Positions 1 through 8,698 of a stretch of 64,000 nt of DNA are shown one piece after another (the stretch's first letter is position 1; each line of letters opens with the position of its first letter). The position numbers and the translations under genes were made by a program. The stretch is from Brooklawnia sp937867175. Lineage in GTDB: Bacteria; Actinomycetota; Actinomycetes; Propionibacteriales; Propionibacteriaceae. The stretch covers positions 62,001-126,000 of the forward strand of contig DAISIR010000004.1 in the NCBI GenBank assembly GCA_036821905.1, written 5' to 3'. Below the pieces are notes generated by a model, which saw nothing but the letters and a program-made list of their open reading frames with translations, had not been told where the DNA came from and ran no database searches.

Positions 1-620
1 GTACCGCCGGCCTCGACCATCATGATCGCGACGTCACCGTTCGCCAGCACCCGGCCGGCAACCACCATCGAGAAGACGGAGGCCGCCTCCTGTTCGACGG
101 TCGGGAAACCGACCCACTGGTCGCCCAGCAAGGCCACCCGGACCCCACCGATGGGGCCGTGGAACGGCAGCCCGGCGATCTGGGTCGACATGGACGCGGC
201 GTTGATCGCAACCACGTCGTACTCGACCTTCGGGTTCAGCGCCAGTACGGTCACCACGACCTGTACCTCGTTGCGCAGGCCCTTCACGAAGGCCGGGCGC
301 AGCGGGCGGTCGATCAGCCGACAAGCCAGGATGGCGTTCTCACTGGGGCGTCCCTCCCGGCGGAAGAATGAGCCCGGAATCCGCCCGACCGCGTACATCT
401 TCTCCTCGACATCGACGGTCAGTGGGAAGAAGTCGATGGCCTCGCGTGGGGTCTTCTGTGCGGTGGTGGCTGACAGCAGCATGGTGTCGCCGTCCAGGTA
501 GACAGCAGCAGAGCCATCGGCCTGCTGTGCCAGCACTCCGGCTTCGAAGCGGACGACATGCTTGCCGTAAGTGCCGTTGTCGATGATTGCCTCGGTGAAC
601 TTGAGGTTTTCACCCTCCAT
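1..620 (-). CDS. pnp: Polyribonucleotide nucleotidyltransferase (PNPase), N-terminal part, cut by window edge
   Basis: Phosphorolytic 3'-5' exoribonuclease of mRNA turnover. Only the first ~206 codons are inside the window; the gene continues to the left. The visible protein begins MEGENLKFTEAIIDNG and matches the first RNase PH domain, including IDFFPLTVDVEERMYAVG and the PGSFFRREGRPSE segment that contributes to phosphate and RNA binding. The ATG at 618-620 is preceded by AGAGGA seven bases upstream. The gene lies downstream of rpsO on the same strand, the classic rpsO-pnp order, with a terminator-like hairpin and a structured leader between them. The product is certain; the catalytic second PH domain and the KH/S1 domains cannot be seen here. 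Confidence 0.96.
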   Translation of the reverse strand, partial: MEGENLKFTEAIIDNGTYGKHVVRFEAGVLAQQADGSAAVYLDGDTMLLSATTAQKTPREAIDFFPLTVDVEEKMYAVGRIPGSFFRREGRPSENAILACRLIDRPLRPAFVKGLRNEVQVVVTVLALNPKVEYDVVAINAASMSTQIAGLPFHGPIGGVRVALLGDQWVGFPTVEQEAASVFSMVVAGRVLANGDVAIMMVEAGG

Positions 621-639
621 TTAATTGTCCTCTCTGCAT

Positions 640-718
640 GCGGACGCGTGTCCGCGGCTCCTGGGACAGAACCATTCCGTCCCGAGCCTGACGCTGGAGG
701 TCCCTTTGGGTTCAGGCT
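640..718 (-). promoter_or_regulatory. Structured pnp leader: three hairpins upstream of the RBS
   Basis: The 365-base gap 621-985 has no credible gene. Close to the pnp start it holds three perfect-arm inverted repeats. GCGGAC/GTCCGC lies at 640-645/650-655 with a GCGT loop, GGGAC/GTCCC at 663-667/679-683, and AGCCTGA/TCAGGCT at 685-691/712-718. The first sits about seven bases from the AGAGGA ribosome-binding site. In enterobacteria PNPase autoregulates through a cleaved leader hairpin; a similar role here is inference. No convincing promoter was found in the gap. Confidence 0.45.
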
Positions 719-941
719 TGGGTTGCCGGTCTTCGATCGAGATCATCGGGACGCCGGGGTTATCGCCCGACCGGCCCGCTGACCACTACCGAGGACCAAC
801 AAACCATGATTCTCCGCGCGCCAGGCACGCCCCGATTGGGCGTGTGGTTGTGAAGTTGTTACTCGCTCCCATAATGCCGGGGCGGACAACCGAATGCCTA
901 ACCCGCGGCAACCCCGATGCGAATCGGGATGGATGTGGAAA

Positions 942-968
942 GGGGAGCAGCCCAGACGGCTACTCCCC
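942..968 (-). terminator. Hairpin behind rpsO
   Basis: GGGGAGCAGCC (942-952) pairs with GGCTACTCCCC (958-968) over eleven positions with one mismatch and a five-base loop. It begins 17 bases after the rpsO stop in the direction of transcription and is followed only by a short T-rich TTTCC. A second small stem, CCCGAT/ATCGGG (913-928), follows. Probably a terminator or processing site between rpsO and pnp. Confidence 0.6.
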
Positions 969-985
969 CACCGTTGCGTCCTTGG

Positions 986-1249
986 TCACCGACGCAGACC
1001 GAGGCGCTCGATCAGCTTGCGGTAATGCGCGATGTCTTCCTTGGCCACGTAGTTCAGCAGCCGACGGCGCTGACCGACCAGCAGCATCAAGCCGCGGCGG
1101 CTGTGGTGGTCGCCCTTGTGCATCTTCAGATGCTCGGTGAGGTGCGAGATGCGCTTGGTCAGCAACGCGATCTGGACATCCGGTGAGCCGGTGTCGCCGG
1201 GATGCGTGGCGTACTGTTCGATGATCTTCTTCTTGGTGTCAGCGTCCAT
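986..1249 (-). CDS. rpsO: 30S ribosomal protein S15
   Basis: Primary 16S rRNA-binding protein of the small-subunit platform. The 87-residue product (MDADTKKKIIEQYATHPGDT...) has the S15 signature, with GDTGSPDVQIALLTKRI followed by LTEHLKMHKGDHHSRRGL and a basic RRRLLNYVAKED helix. Length is normal for the family (about 88-89). The ATG at 1247-1249 is chosen because the family starts there; GAGAGG lies upstream with a long spacer, and the reading frame merely stays open farther upstream. It lies between ribF and pnp on the same strand. A TTGTCA hexamer (complement of 1401-1406) could be a -35 element for it, but I see no good -10. Confidence 0.97.
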   Translation of the reverse strand: MDADTKKKIIEQYATHPGDTGSPDVQIALLTKRISHLTEHLKMHKGDHHSRRGLMLLVGQRRRLLNYVAKEDIAHYRKLIERLGLRR

Positions 1250-1424
1250 GACGGTCCGACCTCTCAGACTTGTTGCGCGGCGCCCCCGATGCGGGATTGC
1301 GGTGGGAGCACTTACCAGGCCGCGGCCGATCCAACGGCAGCCCGGCGAGGCTACCACGAGCGGCTGTTCGAACGCGAATCCACTACTAACAACCTAAGGT
1401 TGACAAGGAGAAAGGCCGCGTCCT

Positions 1425-2342
1425 TCAGGCGATGCCGAGTGCGCGCCGAGTGTTCACAACGTCGGTCGTCATCTGGGCGATCAGGTCGTCGACGGAGGCG
1501 AACTTGATCTGGCCACGCAGGTGCTCGACGAACTCGACGCCGAGCTCGACCCCGTAAAGGTCCAAGTCAGCGCGATCCAGGACGTAGGATTCGACGCGTC
1601 GTTCGATCCCGTCGAACGTCGGGTTGGTGCCAACGCTGATCGCGGCCGGTAGCTTGGGGGCGTCCGGCTGGTCGAGACGGCGCAGCCAGCCCGCGTAGAC
1701 GCCGTCGGCAGGAGTGGCCATCTCGGCGGCGACCGGCATGTTCGCGGTCGGGAAGCCGAGTTCGCGCCCGCGTTGGTCGCCGACGACCACCACCCCCCTG
1801 ACTCGGAACGGCCGGCCCAAGTGCCTCGCCGCCGTGGCCACATCACCCTTCAGCAGCGCGTTACGCACCAGGGTGGAGCAGGTCTGCTCGGAATCGACGC
1901 TCGTGAGCGTCAGCACCTCCACCTCGAATCGGCCCTCACCGACCTGTCGCATGGTTTCCGGGGTACCCTTGGCGTCCTTGCCGAACCTGAAGTTCTGGCC
2001 GACCACGACCAGGGCCGGGTTCAGCGGGCCAAGGATCGTCTTGATGAAGTGCTCAGGCGACCAGTCGGCCACTTCTCGGGTGAACTGGACGACCCGGATC
2101 TGGTCGGCGCCGGACCGGCGCAGCAAGTCGATGCGGTCCTGCAACGAGGTGAGCAACAGCGGGGCACGCCCGGGTGTGGCGACCACGCTCATCGGGTGCG
2201 GCCAGAAGGTGACCACGACAACCGGGACCGGTTCGGTAGCAGTCTGCAACTCGGTCGCGCGCCGCACTGCGGTGGCGAGCAACTCCTGGTGGCCGCTGTG
2301 AACACCGTCGAAGTTGCCGATGGCCACCACGCTTCGTCGCAT
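1425..2342 (-). CDS. ribF: Bifunctional riboflavin kinase / FAD synthetase
   Basis: Converts riboflavin to FMN and FMN to FAD in the cytosol. The 305-residue product has the two expected domains. The N-terminal nucleotidyltransferase shows AIGNFDGVHSGHQ near residues 7-19 and a CSTLVRNALL segment near the ISSTxIR position. The C-terminal riboflavin kinase shows GFPTANMP (the PTAN motif binding Mg-ATP). The ATG at 2340-2342 is preceded by GGGAG five bases upstream, so the 22-codon longer open frame is not used. It precedes rpsO on the same strand, as in many actinobacteria, and is divergent from the MarC-family gene. Confidence 0.96.
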   Translation of the reverse strand: MRRSVVAIGNFDGVHSGHQELLATAVRRATELQTATEPVPVVVVTFWPHPMSVVATPGRAPLLLTSLQDRIDLLRRSGADQIRVVQFTREVADWSPEHFIKTILGPLNPALVVVGQNFRFGKDAKGTPETMRQVGEGRFEVEVLTLTSVDSEQTCSTLVRNALLKGDVATAARHLGRPFRVRGVVVVGDQRGRELGFPTANMPVAAEMATPADGVYAGWLRRLDQPDAPKLPAAISVGTNPTFDGIERRVESYVLDRADLDLYGVELGVEFVEHLRGQIKFASVDDLIAQMTTDVVNTRRALGIA

Positions 2343-2472
2343 TACCACTCCCGCCAGAAACCGTCCTGGCCGGGGCTCCCGACCACGCCGAACAGCATAG
2401 CCACGCATGCGGCGCCGACCCTACTCGACTTCACCCGGCAGAGGTTGGGCCACCTGCGCTACCTTGGCCATC

Positions 2473-3072
2473 GTGGAACTGGTCGTCTCGTCCGCCGCCG
2501 TCTTCGTGCTGATCATGGACCCGCTGGGCAATGTGCCGCTTTTCCTGGCCGCACTACGACACACCGCACCCGAACGCAGGCGAAGGATCGTGGTCCGGGA
2601 ACTGCTGATCGCACTGGCGGTGATGCTGATCTTCCTGTTCGGCGGGAACGCGTTCATGGAACTCTTCCACGTCGAGACGCCCGCCCTTGCCGTGGCGGGC
2701 GGAATCATTCTGCTGCTGATCGCGCTGCGGATGATCTTCCCGACCCCGGAGCGCAACTTGCGGGAGGCGTCGCCGGACGACGAGCCGTTCATCGTGCCGT
2801 TGGCGGTGCCCTACGTGGCCGGCCCGTCCCTGCTGGCGATGGAGATCGTCCTGGTCTCTGGCAACCCGGAGGCTCTCACCTCATACCTGGTGGGGTTGGT
2901 GCTGGCGTGGTTGGTGACCGCCGTGGTCTTGTTCTTCAGCCACGGGCTGCACCGGATGCTCGGCGAGAAGGTGCTGGTGGCCGTGGAACGGCTGATGGGC
3001 ATGGTCTTGGTCATCGTGGCCACCCAGATGGGCCTGGAGGGGATCGCCGCGTTTTTCGGTCTCGCGCGCTGA
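2473..3072 (+). CDS. MarC/YhgN-family integral membrane protein
   Basis: About 199 residues with six strongly hydrophobic segments. Family marks are the N-terminal FVLIMDPLGNVPLFLAAL, the middle PLAVPYVAGPSLLAMEIVL and the ERLMGMVLVIVATQMGLEGI segment near the C-terminus. MarC proteins have no proven substrate; the old link to antibiotic resistance is withdrawn in the literature as I recall it. The start is uncertain. GTG at 2473 fits where the homologous region begins, TTG at 2464 is also possible, and the frame is open from 2407. It is convergent with the crotonase gene, with only four bases between the stops. Confidence 0.85.
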   Translation: MELVVSSAAVFVLIMDPLGNVPLFLAALRHTAPERRRRIVVRELLIALAVMLIFLFGGNAFMELFHVETPALAVAGGIILLLIALRMIFPTPERNLREASPDDEPFIVPLAVPYVAGPSLLAMEIVLVSGNPEALTSYLVGLVLAWLVTAVVLFFSHGLHRMLGEKVLVAVERLMGMVLVIVATQMGLEGIAAFFGLAR

Positions 3073-3076
3073 TCTG

Positions 3077-3868
3077 TCAGTCTGGACGACCGAATGTCGG
3101 GGGGCGACGCGCCACGAAGGCGGCGACGCCCTCCGCGAAATCTGGATCGGCAGCGCAAGCTGCCTGCAGGTCGACCTCCTGTTCGAGGTATCTGTCGAAG
3201 TCGGCGAACTGCGCCTGCCAAATCTGCTGCTTGATGGCGGCCAGTGCCGTCCGCGGCCCGGTGAGTAGGCCGCCGATCAAGTCGGCGGTGGCCTGGCCGA
3301 GTTCATCGGCGGGCACCACCGATGTGATTAGTCCAAGTCGTCGAGCGTCCAGGGCCGACAATGAGCGACCGCTCATCAACAGTTCGGCGGCAAGCAGGTG
3401 GCCGAGCCGGCGGGTCAATACGTAGCCGACCCCGGTGTCCGAGGCAAGACCGACCTTCGAGAATGCGGTGACGAAGCTGGTGTCGTCGGAAGCGATACAG
3501 AAGTCCGCCAGCAGCGCCAGCCCCATCCCCGCTCCGGCGACGCAACGGTGCACCGAGGCGACCACCGGCTTGGGCATTGTCCGGATCAGCACCGCCACCT
3601 GGCCCAGGCTCCGCACCAGGTCGGCCACGTCGAATTCGCCGGATTCGAGTTCCTCGGCGAACCATGCCACGTCCCCGCCAGCGCAGAACGCCTTGCCGGC
3701 GCCGCTCAGCAGGACGACGCGTACGCCCGGGTCAGCGGCGGCGGTCTCGAGGGCGCGAACCAACTCGGTCGCCATTACCAGGTTGACCGCGTTCAACCGG
3801 CCCGGATTGTGCAATGTCACGTGGGCGATCGCCCCCGACACCGAGTAGGCCACTTGTGACAACTCCAT
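3077..3868 (-). CDS. Enoyl-CoA hydratase/isomerase (crotonase superfamily)
   Basis: 263 residues of crotonase fold, acting on an acyl-CoA thioester. The two oxyanion-hole segments are clear: GKAFCAGGD near residue 60 and VAGAGMGLALLADFC near 110. The paired catalytic glutamates of true enoyl-CoA hydratases are not at their usual places. The segment reads FSKVGLASDTGVG, which resembles the PaaG-like isomerase group, where an aspartate acts alone. A ring-epoxide or enoyl isomerase is therefore as likely as a hydratase. It stands alone between marC and truB, so context gives no substrate. Confidence 0.85.
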   Translation of the reverse strand: MELSQVAYSVSGAIAHVTLHNPGRLNAVNLVMATELVRALETAAADPGVRVVLLSGAGKAFCAGGDVAWFAEELESGEFDVADLVRSLGQVAVLIRTMPKPVVASVHRCVAGAGMGLALLADFCIASDDTSFVTAFSKVGLASDTGVGYVLTRRLGHLLAAELLMSGRSLSALDARRLGLITSVVPADELGQATADLIGGLLTGPRTALAAIKQQIWQAQFADFDRYLEQEVDLQAACAADPDFAEGVAAFVARRPPTFGRPD

Positions 3869-3927
3869 CCCGACAGCCTAGGCCGCGCAGTGTGGCTGTC
3901 CGCCAAGCTGGGGCCATCCCCGCAGGA

Positions 3928-4794
3928 TCAGACGAAGACCGCGACCGGACGTGCGCCCGGCCCCTCCCGGCGGTACAGCGCCAGCAGGGTGCCGTCCGGG
4001 CCGATGATGCCGGTGGGGTCGGAGCGTACCTCGACGGCCAGCGCGCGGCCGTATGAGACATCGCGGGCCGCGGCAGCGTCCACTCGGATGCAGGGAAAGC
4101 TCAGGCTCGCTGCCTCGGCCATCGTCATGAGCTGGGTCGACGCTGCGAGGGTGTCGAGTTCGACGGCGTCTGCCTGCGTGAAACGGCCGATGCGGGTTCG
4201 ACGCAGCATCGTCAGGTGCCCACCGACCCCCAGCGCGTCGCCGAGGTCGCGCGCCAGTGCGCGTACATAGGTGCCGGACGAGCACTCGACCTCGACGTCG
4301 GCATCACAGAACCGGCCTTCGAAGCGCAGCGCCATCACGTCGAAGCGGCTGACGGTGACCGGACGCGGAGCCAGCACGACGTCCTCACCGGATCGCGCCC
4401 TGGCGTAGGCTCGCTTCCCGTCCACCTTGATGGCCGAAACCGTGCTGGGTCGCTGCAAGATCTGACCGCGCAGCGCCACCAGCGCGCCCTCAATGGCCGC
4501 CCTGTCCAGTCTGGACGCGTCCGCACCTGCGAGGGGCTCTCCCTCGGCGTCGTCGGTGGTGGTCGCCTCACCCAACCGGATCGTGGCCCGGTAGGCCTTG
4601 TCGTGCAGCGCCAGGTGGCCGAGCAGCCGGGTGGCGCGGTTCAGCCCGACGATCAGTACCCCTGTCGCCATCGGGTCGAGCGTGCCGGCGTGGCCGACCT
4701 TGCGCGTGCCGAAGACCCTGCGGACTCGGCCCACCACCTGGTGTGAGGTCATCCCCGCCGGTTTGTCGATCACCAGCAGCCCGGGTTCGTCCAC
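3928..4794 (-). CDS. truB: tRNA pseudouridine(55) synthase
   Basis: Isomerises U55 in the T-loop of most tRNAs. The motif GHAGTLDPMATGVL carries the catalytic aspartate, and the early KPAGMTSHQVV and later SSGTYVRALARDLG blocks are typical. A C-terminal PUA-like extension follows. I chose GTG at 4792-4794, seven bases after the rbfA stop, with AGGAG ten bases upstream, giving 288 residues. The open frame reaches 26 codons further but would overlap rbfA. It forms the tail of the rimP-nusA-ylxR-infB-rbfA-truB series. Confidence 0.95.
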   Translation of the reverse strand: MDEPGLLVIDKPAGMTSHQVVGRVRRVFGTRKVGHAGTLDPMATGVLIVGLNRATRLLGHLALHDKAYRATIRLGEATTTDDAEGEPLAGADASRLDRAAIEGALVALRGQILQRPSTVSAIKVDGKRAYARARSGEDVVLAPRPVTVSRFDVMALRFEGRFCDADVEVECSSGTYVRALARDLGDALGVGGHLTMLRRTRIGRFTQADAVELDTLAASTQLMTMAEAASLSFPCIRVDAAAARDVSYGRALAVEVRSDPTGIIGPDGTLLALYRREGPGARPVAVFV

Positions 4795-4801
4795 CCGAGG
4801 C

Positions 4802-5263
4802 CTACTCCTGCTCGTCGGCCGGATTCGGCCGCCGATAGGGGTCGGCCTCTCCCGCGAACTGGGCACCCTCACGCTTGGCCGCGAGGTCGGCGTCCTGAGA
4901 CTGGACGCGCGCCAGCAGGTCTTCCATGTCGGCCGCCGCCTTCTCGGTGGCGTCCAGCACGAAGGTCAACGAGGGGGTGAACTTGAGCCCGAGTTGCTGC
5001 CCGATCGTGGTGCGCAACAGACCCTTGGCCGATTCCAGCGCGGCTGCGGTATCGACCACACCGCCTTCGGCGTCGGCCTCCCGGCCGTCCAGTGACCGTC
5101 CCAGATCGGTGTAGAAGATGGTGGCCTCGCGGCCGTCGCCGGTGACCCGCACTTCGGTGATGGTCACGAACCCGAGGCGCGGGTCCTTGACCCGACGTTC
5201 AAGCATCCGCGCCACGATCTTGTGGATCTGGTCTTCGAGCTTCGCGATCCGCGGGTTACTCAT
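4802..5263 (-). CDS. rbfA: 30S ribosome-binding factor A
   Basis: Late 16S maturation and cold-adaptation factor that binds the free 30S subunit. The 153-residue KH-type protein shows the family core RRVKDPRLGFVTITEVRVTG and the later IGQQLGLKFTPSLTFVLD, with an acidic/polar tail as usual in actinobacteria. The ATG at 5261-5263 has a strong GGAGGAG RBS six bases upstream. It sits 87 bases after infB and 7 before truB, so it is probably co-transcribed with both. Confidence 0.96.
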   Translation of the reverse strand: MSNPRIAKLEDQIHKIVARMLERRVKDPRLGFVTITEVRVTGDGREATIFYTDLGRSLDGREADAEGGVVDTAAALESAKGLLRTTIGQQLGLKFTPSLTFVLDATEKAAADMEDLLARVQSQDADLAAKREGAQFAGEADPYRRPNPADEQE

Positions 5264-5350
5264 GAATTCTCCTCCTGCTGTCGGCAGCGGGCGGAGGCCA
5301 CTTGGCGCTCCGCCCGCTTGAGTTCGTTCTTGCCGTGGCTGATCAGGCGA

Positions 5351-8300
5351 TCAGTCGCGAGCCTTCTCGACCATCTCGTAGGTTTCGATCATGTCGCCGA
5401 GTTGGATGTCGTTGTAGTTGGCCAACGTCATGCCGCACTCGTAGCCCTCACGGACCTCGGTGACGTCATCCTTCTCTCGACGCAGTGAGGCGATCGAGGA
5501 CTCGAAGACGACCACTCCATCGCGCAGCAGGCGAGCTTTCGCGTTGCGACGGATGTGGCCGTCGGTGACCATACAACCGGCGATGTTGCCGAACTTGGAG
5601 CTGCGGAAGACCTCTCGGATCTCTGCAGTGCCCTGCGTCTTCTCCTCGAAGATCGGCTTGAGCATGCCCTTGAGTGCGGCCTCGATCTCGTCGATGGCGT
5701 CGTAGATCACCGAGTAGTACCGGATGTCCACGCCTTCCTGATCGGCCAGGCGTGCCGCCTGTACGGTCGGGCGGACGTTGAAGCCGACGATCACCGCGTG
5801 CGGAGTGGACGCCGCCGCCAGCGAGACGTTGGTCTCGGTGATGGCACCAACCCCACGATCGATGACGCGCAGGCTGACCTCGTCGCTGACCACGATCTTC
5901 GCCAGCGCGTCCTCCAGTGCCTCGACCGAACCAGCGCCGTCGCCCTTCAGGATCAACGTCAGCTCGCTGGTCTCGCCCTTCTGCAGCTGCTCGAACAACT
6001 CCTCGAGGGTCTTTCGACGCGAGGACGCGGCCTGCTGCGCAGCGCGCCGCATGGAGTCACGCTTGGCGGCGATCTGGCGGGCGACCCGGTCATCCTCGAC
6101 GACCAGGAAACTGTCGCCGGCGCCCGGCACACTGGTCAGGCCGAGCACTTGGACCGGCATCGACGGGGGTGCCTCGTTGATGGTCTCTCCGAGGTCGTTG
6201 ATCATGGCGCGTACCCGCCCGTGTGCGGCACCCGCCACGATCGAGTCGCCCCGATGCAGCGTGCCGCGCTGGATCAGCACGGTCGCCACCGGGCCACGGC
6301 CCTGGTCGAGATGCGCCTCGATGGCCACGCCCTGGGCGTCCATGGTCGGGTTGGCGCGCAGGTCGAGCGCCGCGTCGGCGGTCAAGATGATCGCCTCCAA
6401 CAGTTCGTCCAGACCCTGCCTGGTGACCGCGGAGACGTCGACGAACATGGTGTCGCCGCCGTACTCCTCTGGTGTCAGGCCGAACTCCATCAGCTGGCCA
6501 CGGACCTTGGTCGGGTCGGAGTCGGGCTTGTCAACCTTGTTCACCGCGACCACGATCGGCACCTCGGCCGCCTTGGCGTGGTTCAACGCCTCAATCGTCT
6601 GCGGCATCACACCGTCATCGGCAGCCACCACCAGCACCGCGATATCGGTCGACTTGGCGCCTCGGGCACGCATAGCGGTGAACGCTTCGTGACCCGGGGT
6701 GTCGATGAACGTGATGTCACGTTCATCGCCGTCCACCTCGGTGGCGATCTGGTAGGCACCGATCGACTGGGTGATGCCGCCGGCCTCCTTGGCCTGCACG
6801 TTGGTGTGGCGCAGAGCGTCCAACAGCTTGGTCTTGCCGTGGTCGACGTGACCCATGACCGTCACCACTGGTGGACGTGCCGCAAGGTCGTCCTCGTCGC
6901 CGGTGTCCTCACCGAACTCCAAGTCGAAGCTCTCGAGCAGCTCACGGTCTTCGTCCTCCGGGCTGACCACCTGAATGCGGTAGTTGAGCTCGGTGCCGAG
7001 GATCTCAAGCGTCTCATCGGGCACCGATTGGGTGGCGGTGATCATCTCGCCGAGGTTGAACAAGACCTGCACCAACTGCGCCGGCTCGACGTTGATCTTC
7101 TCTGCGAGATCGGTCAGGGACGCACCACGACGCAGCCGCACGATCTGGCCATCGCCCTGCCTGATGCGCACGCCACCTATCGTCGGCGCCTGCATCTCGT
7201 CGAACTCTTGACGACGCTGCTTGCGTGACTTGCGCCCGCGACGGTTGGTACCGGCACGCCCGAAGGCACCCTGGGTGCCACCACGACCACCACGACCGCG
7301 GCCGCCGCCTGCGGCACCGCCGGGTGCGCCGCCAGTGCCACCGGGAGCGCCGCCCGGGCCACCGGGACCGCGGCCACGACCGGGAGCTCCCGTCCGACCG
7401 CCGCGGGTCGGGGTCTGGCTGCCGAGAGTGGGGTTGGCGTGCTTGGGCATCATCGCCGGGTTGGGACGCGGCAGGCCACCGGTACCGCCCGGACGTGGCA
7501 TCCGCTGGTCGGTGCCAGCACCGCCCCGCGGGCGCGCCTCACCGCTGCGGGGGGCACCCTGACCTGGGCGGGCGGGTGCGCCGCTCTGCGGTCGTCGGGT
7601 CTGCCCCATGCCCTGGGATGACGAGAACGGGTTGTTGCCAGGACGCGGGGTGCCGGACCGTCGCACATTGGCCGGCGTGGGGCCGGGCCGCTGACCAGGG
7701 GTTGGGGCCGCCGGCCGCGGGCCGGGCTTGGGTGCCTGACCGGCAGGACGAGGCCGCGGCGTCGGAGCGGGAGCGCCCGGACGCGGAGCGGCAGTACCGG
7801 GGGTGGCAGACCGGGGCCCAGGCGCCGGGCGCGCGGCCGGCGAGGTCGTCGGACGGGCGCGCTCCGGTTGTTGAGGGGTTTCCGGACGGGGAGGCTCCCG
7901 CTGCTCGGGGACGGCCGGAGGCGTCTGCTCCCCCGGCACCGTGGCCGGAGCAGGCTGGGCGGCAGCGGCCGGGGCACTGGGGCGGGCGGCAGCCGGGGCA
8001 CTCGGACGCGCGGCCGGGCCGGGCGTCGCCGGACGTGGCCGCGGCGCCGGGCCGGGCGTGGCGCTCACGCGCGGCCCTACCTGGACCGCGCCACCGGCGG
8101 CCGGGGTTTCGGCTGCTGTCTTGGGGGCGGCTGCAGACTCTGCCGCTGGGGCACCTGCGCTGCCGCTGGCTGCCGGCGTCTGCGACGCCACGGCAGCGGA
8201 ATCACTTGCGTGCTTTGACGCATTCTTCACCTTCTCGGTCACCCGCCGAACGACTGGCGCCTCGATCGTCGAGGACGCGGAACGGACGAATTCGCCCATC

Positions 8301-8377
8301 TCGTTCAGGGTGCTGAGAAGCTCCTTGCTTTCCAGTCCGAGCTCCTTTGCAAGCTCGTAGACACGGACCTTGGCCAC
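5351..8377 (-). CDS. infB: Translation initiation factor IF-2
   Basis: GTPase that delivers initiator fMet-tRNA to the 30S subunit. At 1008 residues it is long, as is usual in actinobacteria. Order: an N-terminal IF2_N domain (VRVYELAKELGLESKELL); a low-complexity linker of about 300 residues rich in Pro, Ala, Gly and Arg with RGG-like runs; a second IF2_N; then the G domain with VMGHVDHGKT (~residue 509), DTPGHEAFTAMR and NKVDKPDSD; then EF-Tu-like domain II and the C-terminal tRNA-binding domain. It starts with GTG (8375-8377) behind AAGGAG. The 321-base gap upstream holds a long imperfect hairpin. Confidence 0.97.
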   Translation of the reverse strand: MAKVRVYELAKELGLESKELLSTLNEMGEFVRSASSTIEAPVVRRVTEKVKNASKHASDSAAVASQTPAASGSAGAPAAESAAAPKTAAETPAAGGAVQVGPRVSATPGPAPRPRPATPGPAARPSAPAAARPSAPAAAAQPAPATVPGEQTPPAVPEQREPPRPETPQQPERARPTTSPAARPAPGPRSATPGTAAPRPGAPAPTPRPRPAGQAPKPGPRPAAPTPGQRPGPTPANVRRSGTPRPGNNPFSSSQGMGQTRRPQSGAPARPGQGAPRSGEARPRGGAGTDQRMPRPGGTGGLPRPNPAMMPKHANPTLGSQTPTRGGRTGAPGRGRGPGGPGGAPGGTGGAPGGAAGGGRGRGGRGGTQGAFGRAGTNRRGRKSRKQRRQEFDEMQAPTIGGVRIRQGDGQIVRLRRGASLTDLAEKINVEPAQLVQVLFNLGEMITATQSVPDETLEILGTELNYRIQVVSPEDEDRELLESFDLEFGEDTGDEDDLAARPPVVTVMGHVDHGKTKLLDALRHTNVQAKEAGGITQSIGAYQIATEVDGDERDITFIDTPGHEAFTAMRARGAKSTDIAVLVVAADDGVMPQTIEALNHAKAAEVPIVVAVNKVDKPDSDPTKVRGQLMEFGLTPEEYGGDTMFVDVSAVTRQGLDELLEAIILTADAALDLRANPTMDAQGVAIEAHLDQGRGPVATVLIQRGTLHRGDSIVAGAAHGRVRAMINDLGETINEAPPSMPVQVLGLTSVPGAGDSFLVVEDDRVARQIAAKRDSMRRAAQQAASSRRKTLEELFEQLQKGETSELTLILKGDGAGSVEALEDALAKIVVSDEVSLRVIDRGVGAITETNVSLAAASTPHAVIVGFNVRPTVQAARLADQEGVDIRYYSVIYDAIDEIEAALKGMLKPIFEEKTQGTAEIREVFRSSKFGNIAGCMVTDGHIRRNAKARLLRDGVVVFESSIASLRREKDDVTEVREGYECGMTLANYNDIQLGDMIETYEMVEKARD

Positions 8378-8500
8378 TGATCTCCTTCAGGTCCAGGCCC
8401 GGGGCCAGGACCACTAGTTGTTGTTGGTGCTCATTTCGGCGTACTCATCGAGTGGTCATGAGCTGCTGCCCACCTTCTGGCTAGGCGTGATCACAGCGAT

Positions 8501-8565
8501 ACCTCGGCACCCCTGTCGAGCTGACCGCGCCCGTGGGCGCGCAGCTGGAGAGACAGGACTGAGGT
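8501..8565 (-). promoter_or_regulatory. Long nested hairpin in the ylxR-infB gap
   Basis: The gap 8378-8698 has no gene but contains four nested complementary arm pairs. They are ACCTC (8501-8505)/GAGGT (8561-8565), CCTGTC (8512-8517)/GACAGG (8552-8557), AGCTG (8519-8523)/CAGCT (8542-8546) and CGCGCCC (8526-8532)/GGGCGCG (8535-8541). Together they form one extended stem of 23 base pairs with small internal loops. It ends about 124 bases before the infB start and has no T-run behind it, so an attenuator, processing site or leader element fits better than a simple terminator. Confidence 0.5.
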
Positions 8566-8698
8566 TCTTCGGGATCCTCCCGGAAGACACGCGTGGACAA
8601 CTTTATCGCGTCCGTCGGCGCATGCCCAACCGAGACGGCAATTCGTGGCTCCGCTGCCCGATCCCGCCCCAACCGCTCAGGGGCCGGCCGATCCTTGA

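Noticed and set aside
871..876. CATTAT (minus strand) as a pnp promoter -10
   Set aside because: No -35 at a sensible distance; single hexamer not enough.
5555..7228. 557-codon plus-strand ORF opposite infB, and similar long ORFs at 1773-3425, 8418-10094, 12069-13415 and 57441-59546
   Set aside because: All are antisense to well-identified genes and have compositions typical of GC-rich shadow frames; no recognisable domain.
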